DNA from: Lineus longissimus
Taxonomy: Eukaryota; Nemertea; Pilidiophora; Heteronemertea; Lineidae
DNA: 64,000 bases
Direction: 5' to 3'
Assembly: GCF_910592395.1 (NCBI RefSeq)
Contig: NC_088308.1
Location: forward strand, 4,836,001 to 4,900,000
Shown: positions 54,446 to 64,000 of the stretch, in pieces
Numbering within the stretch: position 1 is the stretch's first letter
How the letters are laid out: each line of letters begins with the position of its first letter
The notes under the pieces: generated by a model
Seen by the model: only the letters and a program-made list of their open reading frames with translations
What the model was told of the DNA's origin: nothing
The model's database searches: none
Made by a program: the position numbers and the translations under genes

Positions 54446-57400
54446 TTAAGGGTGATAGGCCCCATTACCACGAGCTCCCATGTATGAAGTCCAAGGCTGT
54501 TCAGTTACAGGTAAAAATTGTAAAGATTGCAATGACTTTTCATTTGACTGACTAGGCATCAAAGCACTTATGGTTGCGTTGATGCTCTTGTGATGAGTAA
54601 GGCGTATCGTCTCTTCCAAATTGATCTTATAAACTTTTATGTCCTGAACCATCCGAATGTTGCTGCCGTCTTCAGCATGGAGGAAGCCTTGATACACAAC
54701 CAGTAATACCAAGTCCGGCAAACCATCTCCATCAACATCACCAATGGCACCTGAAGAAAATATCAGAAAAGGATAACCGAGTATGAACATGTCAACAATT
54801 GTTATCACATGAGACTAAGGGCCTAGATTGTCAAGAATGTCAGAACTTCTCTTACTGCACTGACCTAAGGATGACGACAAAATGAACTCATATTCATACA
54901 TGTACATTTCTTTTTTTACAGTAGTCATCATTTGCCACGAGTGATACATGTATAAGCCCCACGGTGCCCCTAACACTTTCATCGGTTATTTTTTTCATGT
55001 ATACAATGCACATTGACAATATGATAGCTATTGTTAAAGGCCTTGCAAATTATCAACACATACCGGTAGTTATCTCTTTGGGGCGTATAAGGGAACAGAA
55101 TGGACCATAGTTGAAATTCTTTCTCTCCATTTCAAGATCAGAAGGTGTTAGACCCAGGTCACTGGTGTATAACATCATATCATCCTTAGTCAAATCTGAA
55201 AGAAAGTAAGTGGTTTAGAAATGTAGTGAGTGCACTCATACAATAATAAATGTGTCAAGTCGGGAGGCGAGTTTCATCTCGAGAGTATCTAAGACAGAAT
55301 TGATGACACTTACTGTATGTGTAAGTATACATGTCCATCGAATCTATAATCAACGGACTTCTCATTGTAGTTCTATCCATAACGAATACCTCAACCCGAT
55401 ACGATAGCTTGTTACGCTGACACTCCATTTCTGCCTTGTGTTTTCTTTCTTGTTCCTCTTCTTCGACTGAAACCAGATGTAAAGAAATAAACAGACTATT
55501 CTAGAACATCACAGCCATCAAAGTTGTGACAGTTTTGAACTATCTGCGATGAGATAGTGAATGCTTCCACAAGCTTTGAACGTTTCATACCCAGGAAAAA
55601 CAAATCTCAGAATCAAACATCATTCAATCCCCACAATCTCAGGTATCACACACCCCTGCATAAGTCAGAATAACAATGGGTCATTATCACTACAGGTCTT
55701 GGCATGAAAATCTTGTCAACAACAGTGCTTATTAGACAAACCTCCAAGACAGACTGCACTCTGTTTAAATCACAATAAGGGATCAACCGGGCCAAAGGAT
55801 GAACATTTCAAGAAGAAACTGTGGGGAATGGAGGAACATGTCAAGACCACAGCCCGATTTGTGACATCAACCTGATAATTTGGTGATGTCATCGAACGCT
55901 AAGATAAGACAAAGAGTGATGTTCTGGCCCCCAAGGGGCACTGGCAAGAAACTTCTCGGAACACTCACTTTTTTGTTCATCAAACACAGGGATTGGTTGG
56001 CCATCCTGTACTTCATTGACCAGTTTCTGTAAATCTTCCAACTGAGAATCCTTTGCTTGTGTCTCTTGGTTGCCATGGCCACCTTCCACAATTCCGTGAC
56101 TGATCGGATTATTCCGAGCCATATTTGTGCCTTGCTGGACCGGATATTGCTGCTGATTTGAAGCATAGCCTTGGTTAGGAATATTCAATTGTGGAGGAGA
56201 TTGGTGTCCACCCTCAGATAGATTTGGGACATTCTGTCGACCTTGCAACTGTTTACCCTCCGTAAGACTGGGATATCTGACCTGTGGTCCCTGGTGAGAT
56301 CCAGACTGTTGGATATACTGCTGTCTGCCCTCAGATAAATTGGGAATATTTTGTCCCGCCTGAGATTGCCTTCCCTCCGTAAGAGTCGGAAGTCTGATTT
56401 GTGGTCCTCGTTGAGATCCAGAAGGTTGCATGTAAGAGTTATAAGGCTGGTTCCTCTGTCCATTCAAATTGTAGTTTGGCTGACTGCCATACTGTCCAGA
56501 GCCACTAGGCTGAGGTCGATGGGCTGCAGGTACCTGCCCTTGTGTGCCTTGGTATCCTCCGGGTTGTCTTGGCTGACTTTGTCCAGAGTCTCCATAATAA
56601 TTTCCGTAAGGATTTTCGGCATCCTGTCGATTATCTGAATGACCCCCTTCTTTGATATTCAAAGGAACTTGGGATCTCTGATTTCCTGCTTGAGCATGAA
56701 TTCCGGCAAAACCAAAAGGATTCTTTGAATCAGGATGCGTTTCACGTCTTTTTCTGCCACTACTTATCTGCAAAATGAAGCATCAGTTTTGAATATGTTA
56801 TACATTACCAGTAAAGCAATTGTTGATTTTCATAACCCTATTGGTCATTTTAACACAGCAAGCCCTGATTGTTCAGGAATTATCTCTGCTACGTCAAGCA
56901 ATGTGAAGTCAACGTTGCCCAAATTGAGTCTCTTGAGAGGGGAAAGGAAGTCTGCAGAGATGAGACGTATCCATCTCCCCTTTTTTTCTTGACATACTTT
57001 TGCTTTGGCCCCTTACCGGTCTCTGCGCAATCACATCATGGAACACTCCAGCAGGATTCTCATAGTTTGGTCCTTCCCTTCCTTGGACTCTAAACACAAA
57101 TGCATCACGGTTCTGCTCCTTAGTCCTGAGGACAAGATCCGAGGTCATATCATAATGACCAGAGGACATCTGCCAGAGTATGGAGCCACTTCGACCATCG
57201 AGGATCAATGACTGCAAAAATGGTAAGAGAGAGATATGTGTCACTGTCTGGTGAAGGCCTGTTTGTTTTAACCAATTTTTTCTCAAACTTAGTGTTGCAT
57301 GAACTACGTGACCATACCCCAGAGTGCTTCTGCAAAGCTGTCACCCTAACTGTCGTTGTTACGGAGCCAGGTTTGTAGTTGCACATAACATTACATTCTG

Positions 57401-60400
57401 GGAGAACGTTTTTTCCAGAACAGATTGAAAATCTAGATGTCCATACTATAGGAATACTACTTTAGTAGATGTAAGCCGAACTGAACAAAAGATGACTAAC
57501 TCACCACTGAGTAATCGTAGTATGGCCAAGATCCAGGAGAGCAGTGTATCATAAAGTCTAGGGTGTCGTCATCATTGAAATATCCAGGCGCTGCGGTGCT
57601 ATCAACAGAAAAGATTCACAATTTTATTATAGCAATGCAATGTACTTGTTCATCGGTTTAGAGTTTTAAACATTGAGAAAAGCCTTCTTTAATAGAGAGG
57701 CTACTTGCCAAAGAACACTTCCCTGGCCACAAAACTCGGGGACGGGGGGCTCCATGGCAGACCTCTCCAGCCCAGATGTGGCCGGAAGAAGATACAAGCA
57801 AGAATCCAGCAGTTTTACCTACCTGTAAGTTTCGGTGTCCTTGATCTCTCTTTGCCACATTATCTCCAGGTTCTTGCCATTATAGAGAATGTAAGTGCCA
57901 TCAAAAGTCACCATGAGTATATCAAGGATGCCATCCTTGTTCATGTCAACAAGAAGAGGTGGTACCATCACACCCTTTGTCTTGGTCCTGTATCAGAAGA
58001 AGGCAAACATGTACACTCTTGGCCAAAATGATGAGCGAAAATTTACAACAGTTTCCAAGGAATAACTCTATCACCTCCCAAACCAGCATCTGGCCCACTT
58101 ACTTGAGGAAGTAAAGACCTGATGAGGGGAATCGCTATCAGAACACACTTTATGGTCAAGATGGACTGTTTGCTATGAACTCGACAGCAGTCGGTTCTCT
58201 TGCTTTCTCTCCTGCTACCTGGTGAAGAACTTGACAACTATACAATAGTCATTTTGATGGCCGTCAGTGCTTCCCGAGATTCCTCCTTTCAACTTACTTG
58301 TGTATTTCAATGATGCCATTGCTATCAAGTGCAAACCGACCCCATCCGGTCTTGTCGACTTCTTTTTGCATCGCGTAGTTGTAGAGGTTGTTCACAGAGA
58401 TAGCCATGAAAGCGCCTACAAAAATAACAGGTAAAATATCCGAACTCATAATCAAAACGCAGTAGGTTCAATACCCAACACTTGGACATCACTTGTGATA
58501 TTGGGCAAATCATTTAACCCCAACTGCACCATGAGATGTAGCCGGGATTTCTTGCACCTGGTGCATGCTGGGCCAGTCAGAAGACTTCTCCATGAGAGCA
58601 AATGAGAAACGTGGGCAGGTTGCTCTGGGCTCCTGATACCAAAGTGGTGTTAAAGTGTCGTGGCACAAGTACTGTACGCGAATGCAGAGCAAGAAAGCTC
58701 AATCTTACCTTCAACAGTTTCTCCTCCGCTACCAAACAAGACATACCCGGTATCAGCATTGACATGAAGGACCGGGGACATGTAGGTTTCTTTACGATTC
58801 GGCATATCCAGGTATCGGCCAATTGGTTCACCTGTTGCCCCGGATAACAGGATCAGACGCCCTGGGTTCCGATCATGGACCTGGAATTGGAAATATTAAC
58901 AATATAGTTTTGGAAACAAGCAAGGAAACCGTTGATAATTAAAGGTACTAGCTCTATACTTTTTTTTTATTTAGAGGTTATAAAAAGGGAAGCAGTATCA
59001 CTAAGTTTTAGAACTTCAGAAGTGTCATGGTTACGAGAGAAACAAGTTATTTCAAGCAAACTGAGTTCACCATTACTTTTTTCATAGAGGAGTCTGAGCA
59101 ACTGCCGCGGGAATCTAAACTGATCGCTCATTCAGAACATACAGCTGAATTAGGTTTTCAATTTTAACCAGCTATGGATTTCAAGCATCTGGCATGCTAT
59201 GCTGCACAGCACAATCCATGCAAAATAATCATGCATCGTTTCTCAATACAATAAATGGCACCATAATTAGCAAAACCAGAAACCTGCAACCAACTTGACG
59301 ATAGTATAATAGAAAATGAAAGTCACCCTAAGTTGTACCGGCACAAGAACACAAGAATTCAGGGATATTCATAAGCAATCTTCTAAGCATTGTTCAAAAG
59401 CTGATCGATTGGATTTGAGAACTGGAACGCCACACGGCATGTTTGGAACCCTAAAATTTGAAGCACAACATCACGGACATAGCTCTACATCCGTAACAAC
59501 ATCAACGTTTTACTTAGGATAGAGTGTGTTATTGGGATTTTCTTTTTTTGGGGGGAGGGGACCAGATGGAGGTAATGCTGAAACATCTATACGTCATTAC
59601 ATAATGACAGCAATAACTAGAACTATAGCAACAGAGCAGTGCAATAAACAAAAAGAAAAAAGTAATGAATACCATAAGACCAATAATAACCCCCAACCAA
59701 TTTCTGTGCTATCTAACAGGAGTTAAACCCTACACTGTTTGTTGCATGAGTCACATATGCCTGACACTGAACTAGGCGGCTTTCAGTCAATGGTTAGTTG
59801 CACATATTGATCAACTTCTATCTAACTGGGTTAAAGCAAATGAAACATAACATTCATGCTGCAGCGATAATTCAAGAAATTTCGCATTCTCCTTGCTTGC
59901 ATTCTTCGCACCCAGACTGGCGATATCATACAACTCCCCTCAAAGGTTTAAAAAAGCACACAAGAGGGTGGTAATGCCAGACTCTTGTCAGTCAAGAGGC
60001 ACTGCCTGATTCGCGATAGTAATATGTGACAGAATGTAAAACAAAACAACAACAAAATCATAGCTCATGCCACAAGCCGCTAATCTAAAAAGAACATTCT
60101 CAACAAAACAGCAAGTGATTTTACCATTAGACGATAGATGCATCCAAACAACTGCACAAACTACAACTGAAATTTCAAAATAAGTTCAACTTTAGACATA
60201 TCTAAATAAAGGCAATGAAGTGGAAAACAGATCATGAGTAATTCACACTAAACTATTATCTTACATCTTTAGAATATGAAAGACAGAAGGACAATACTTT
60301 TTTTACACCTACCGGTAATGGAATGTCATTCCGATGGTTCAACCACTCCTAGTATTCAAGTATGTATTGTACAAGTACATGCATGTATTCAGATCAGTGA

Positions 60401-63400
60401 TAATGCAGAAAACACCTTATTTTTCAATCTTATTTTTCACTCAATGAATGTCCATCACCTAAGCTCGATCCTGAGTCAGGTCAGTGATAATGCAGAAAAC
60501 ACCTTATTTGTCAATCTTATTTTTCACTCAATGAATGTCCATCAGCTAAGCTCGATCCTGAGTCAGGTCAGTGATAATGCAGAAAACACCTTATTTTTCA
60601 ATCTTATTTTTCACTCAATAAATGTCCATCACCAAAGCTTGATCCTGGGTCAGGTCAGGTGGCTTCATTGTGTGATAAGAGATCGTGGCTCTTTCCGACA
60701 GGGTAGGTTTTCCCAGCGGGTCTGAGGTTTTGTCCTACTGTGTATTACATCGTACAAATCACCAAATAGTGATAACTTCGGTGCAGAAAAGTGACAGTAT
60801 CATCATATTTAAAGTTGGGCCTTATACTATTTTCTTTATAGTACAGTACATTTTGTGAAGTGCATGCGAGCAGGACACAGGAACAAGCATTATATAAAAT
60901 ATTCAGTACAACAGTTTACATGATATTCACAATATTTGAAATAGAACTGATAACTTCCTAGTGGATGCTCTGACAGCTCTCTACTCCTTTCATGTGGCAC
61001 AAAGCCAGACTGATAGAGAAGGACAGCACTGTGTAGTTACCTGAGGAAGGAAAGACGGCTCTCCACCATGGGCTATCACCACCTCCCTTACTCCATCCCC
61101 ATCCAAGTCTTTGTTGAGGACAAGTGGTTGGTAGATGTTCCAAGCCCGGTTCAGCATACCTTTTAGAGCATGCTCTGTCCAGAACACATCGCCTTCAAAA
61201 ACAAAATAAAGAAGTGTTGAAGGAATAGCTGAATTATCAACTCCGCTGTGGGGTAGTGTTTTAGAGTTCAAGACATCTGACTAAAAGTTGTGGGTGAGAA
61301 CCATTTCAAAGATATTTTGCACTCTGCACATTAGAGTTAAGGCAACTAACACACAAGACCACATCTACTAGCAGATCTACTGAAACTTATGTCTTTTACT
61401 CCGGAATAAGGAAAAAATGAGAACTGACCATTTTTGGGGTTGAAAGCCACCAATGATCCCATTCTGCCACCGCCTATGCAATCCTTCATTCCGTCCTTGT
61501 TGATGTCAATACCCTCACAATTAAACAGAAATATCTCAGCAGTAACGCTGATGTTCCATAACACCTGGCCATCGCTTCCTCGCAAGGCAATGACTTGGCC
61601 GAGGCAAGGGGCCTCGAGACCTGAAAGAGGACAGAAGTGATCAGTGAGAGAATAACACAGCACGTGCAACATGATCACACCATCTAAATCTTGACAATCG
61701 AGGCAGTTGGCCTGTGTATCATTCATGTGAAACTGCAATCAAGGTGTGTTAGAAATCACACCTCAATATTACAGAGGATATTACTTATATGGTCACAAGT
61801 TTCAAAGAGGAGGCAAGGTACTGTAAACCGCAAAGTGTTTCAGGGCAGGTTTGGGTTTTATTGGAGGCTTCATGAATAACCAAGATTCATGAAAAAAATG
61901 TGCGAATCTGTGACAAAATCCATATAATTCAAGAAGTGTTTGCACTCACCTAAAACTTCACATATTTTTATAGGATCTTTTATGGTCGCGACTAGATGAT
62001 AATCTATACCCATACCAGTACTGATGACGACGTCATCTTTTCCATCCTCATCAACATCAATGAGGCGAACACAGGACTCAGACGCTGAAAGGGATATATC
62101 ACAACATGCAGTAACAAACATTACAACACTGTGCATGAAATAAGCCTGAGTGCATACAGCCAATCTATCTCTAGGGCCTCTCATTTCTGTTTCCAGCATC
62201 CATGGACTCACTGCAGGAACATCTCAACACATATCTTTTAACATTTACAATAGTAAGAAGAACCTGAAAGTCGCTTGTGAACAATACATATATTTATTAC
62301 AGAAAGAAAATCTGAATTTTCATGACCACAAAATGATGATACATACAATATAAAGGAGTTAGATTTCTACAGTGATATACTGGTAGAGAACACTATACAT
62401 TATACATGATTTGTGATGTCTGTGAACAACAATATACATTGTAAATTGCCACATGTCACAAAATTTAAAAGGCAGAATGTGAAATCTTGTATGGTGACAG
62501 TTATCTCTACAATAATGCCAATTCTCAAAAAGTGCATTCTACAGTGCTTTTTGTCTCAGCTTGCACTATGATTGACAATCTTTTCATGACCAATCTGCTC
62601 CCAACATTCGGTTCTCAAAAGTTACCAAATACATAAAACTCTTGACAAACTCCAATATTCAAATAAAAAGAAACAGACAGCTGTCAATTGAACCAGTTAT
62701 CGTCATTATAATCATCAACATCTCTCTGATAGTCAGCTGCTGTTTCCTTCCTGAACATTTTAAAGTGCTGATATTGTGATAAAGAGTTCTAACTCTTTCA
62801 ATGCCGAACATATATAGTTTTTAATGCCAAGAACATACAAATAGCATGGCTCAGCCAGCTTGTGAAACTGAATGATTTTGACAGTAACATCGTGACCAAA
62901 CTGTTGTCAGGATGACTAATTTGACACTGTACTTCTGCATAGTAGAGTACCTAAGTTAAAACACAGATATTTTAAAATTATCCATAGCTGTTCTTTAGAA
63001 AGAACTTCTGATATTGCACAAAATGATTATACCAATTACAAAGTATTTTACTTGCAGATCTCATGTCCCTAACCATGCTTTTAAAGTTCAAAGACCACAA
63101 CCAAGAGAAATGTTGATAGATTAATTCTTACCAAAACCCTTTCTTGAAAATGTCCATTGATCAGTTCTTTTATGAGTAGAATGCGGCTTCCCTGGTTTTT
63201 TGGATGGAGTCACTTGTTGGTCGTTTATCACCGGTGATGCAGTGCTTGGCTCCACTGTAATACTAGGAGTAAAATCTGTCGAGTTCAGGACAGTGGAGTT
63301 GAAGAGTTGTTCACTAGATAAGTTCAGTGAACCATGCGAACAGCACAGATTGTTCCATGGAATGGCAAAGACACAAATCAGAGTCACAAACACACAGATT

Positions 63401-63665
63401 ATCACAGATAACACAAAAATTAGTTTTCTCCTTGGCGTCCAAGGCTTTTTTTGAATCGTATCCAGGTCTGATCTCAGTGGTCGTGCCCCGAGATTTCTTA
63501 ATTCGATACTGTCACGCTGACCATTGGTCTGTGGCATATTAATACTTGTGAAGCCATTGTCTCGTAGGCCATCGTGGATATACAAGATGTCATCCTCATC
63601 TTCTTCATCTTCGCTGGCATCTTGCTGGGCAAGGGGAGAGTATTTTGTGCTGACTGAGGCTTTGC
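54446..63665 (-). CDS. FAM234-like single-pass membrane protein with FG-GAP repeats (5' end missing)
   Basis: Thirteen phase-consistent exons: 63665-63132, 62084-61950, 61620-61429, 61192-61041, 58880-58709, 58415-58298, 57987-57823, 57598-57505, 57211-57017, 56767-55969, 55466-55314, 55195-55064 and 54750-54446. They give about 1,047 aa; the start exon was not found and probably lies beyond the window. An acidic cytoplasmic N-terminus (SPLAQQDASEDEE) precedes one transmembrane helix (residues about 80-102, ending FAIPW), as in FAM234A/B. The extracellular part has six acidic Ca-binding-like FG-GAP loops: DVDEDGKDD, DINKDGMKD, DLDGDGVRE, DMNKDGILD, the variant FNDDDTLD and DVDGDGLPD. This indicates an integrin-alpha-like beta-propeller. 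One 799-nt exon adds a Q/G/P-rich 266-aa insertion opening with RKRR. Human FAM234 proteins are about 550-620 aa. FAM234 function is poorly known. Confidence 0.83.
56200..56422. repeat. 117-bp (39-aa) coding repeat in the FAM234-like insertion
   Basis: Two adjacent in-frame units on the minus strand encode the pattern SGS-x2-GPQ-x-R-x-P-x-LTEG followed by QN-x-PNLSEG. The period is 39 residues (about residues 701 and 740). Part of a third unit (KEGGHS, LTEG-like) may lie outside. Confidence 0.8.
60393..60660. repeat. 87-bp minisatellite, three copies
   Basis: Three nearly identical units start CAGTGATAATGCAGAAAACA at 60395, 60482 and 60569, an exact 87-bp period. They lie in the 2.2-kb intron between exons 61192-61041 and 58880-58709 of the FAM234-like gene. 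Because 87 is a multiple of three, a plus-strand frame (60276-60725, 149 codons) stays open across all copies. Confidence 0.9.
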
Positions 63666-64000
63666 CTGAAACATGAAGATTTTACTATTGGTGGTGTTAT
63701 AAAAGTTAGGTCAAGGCAGTGGAAAGCAAAACAAATGCACCCACAGGCCTATGAGAAACAGCTGTCAGACTTAGACGAGAGGTCATCCTCGGAGACTAGG
63801 GTGAAAGTCTAAAAAAAAGACAGATTTTGTATCCTGTTACACATACTAGACTCAGCTATGCCACCAGTAGCACATACTCAATAGGTTGATTCATGCACAT
63901 GCATTTATAACCAAGCTGATGATGACACTTTTGACAATTTTGTCTGAACTTCTTTCACTGTTTCAGGCCGTCTGCCGATTTGAAGTCTTCAAAGGAATAT

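Noticed and set aside
60276-60725. 149-codon frame over the 87-bp minisatellite called as a gene
   Set aside because: The repeat period is a multiple of three, which keeps a frame open by chance, and the frame is antisense within an intron. It was kept only as a finding.
63978-64000. Plus-strand splice-acceptor-like sequence (TTTCACTGTTTCAG) at the right edge, possibly the start of an exon
   Set aside because: Only 23 bases follow, too few to judge coding sense. It would also lie opposite the presumed 5' part of the FAM234-like gene.

Overview
The window is a piece of a metazoan nuclear genome, most likely a marine invertebrate (a lophotrochozoan or an invertebrate deuterostome). It is AT-rich. 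Genes are split by GT-AG introns mostly of 0.2-2 kb, and the intergenic space holds decayed repeats. The GAC-rich, gene-associated repeat at 36.5-37.6 kb and the frequent TACATGTA-type words are, from general knowledge, typical of such genomes; the species cannot be fixed from the sequence. No bacterial, viral or organellar segment, CRISPR array or cluster of RNA genes was seen.

Layout. 1-14.4 kb: no supportable gene, only small tandem duplications, a tRNA-like SINE relic, and a strong foldback. 14.4-16.2 kb: an intronless, intact SBK-family Ser/Thr kinase on the minus strand, with a compact CRE-TATA-initiator promoter and a 41-bp minisatellite in its inferred 3' UTR; a 178-bp pogo-like MITE lies just upstream. 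16.5-34.7 kb: a second gene-poor stretch with a foldback MITE (28.1 kb) and local repeats. 34.7-48.8 kb, minus strand: a large gene of about 26 coding exons. I reconstructed it by splice phase into a 1,243-aa (or 1,222-aa) multi-pass membrane protein that I cannot assign to any named family. 50.15-51.85 kb, plus strand: the five-exon gene for cytosolic ribosomal protein uS5 (RPS2), with a TOP tract and a possible H/ACA snoRNA in intron 1. 52-52.5 kb: a 207-bp tandem repeat. 54.4-63.7 kb, minus strand: 13 exons of a FAM234-like single-pass membrane protein with integrin-type FG-GAP repeats. It carries an unusual 266-aa low-complexity exon that begins with a furin-like RKRR. Its start codon was not found and probably lies beyond the right edge.

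The membrane-protein gene and RPS2 are divergent across about 1.4 kb; RPS2 and the FAM234-like gene converge. Nothing suggests that the four genes form a functional cluster. All exon borders in the two long genes were chosen by hand from GT/AG sites, and all adjoining phases agree. Residue numbers for the FAM234-like protein count from its first visible complete codon. The best candidates for something undescribed are the unassigned multi-pass protein and the furin-site/repeat insertion in the FAM234-like protein.
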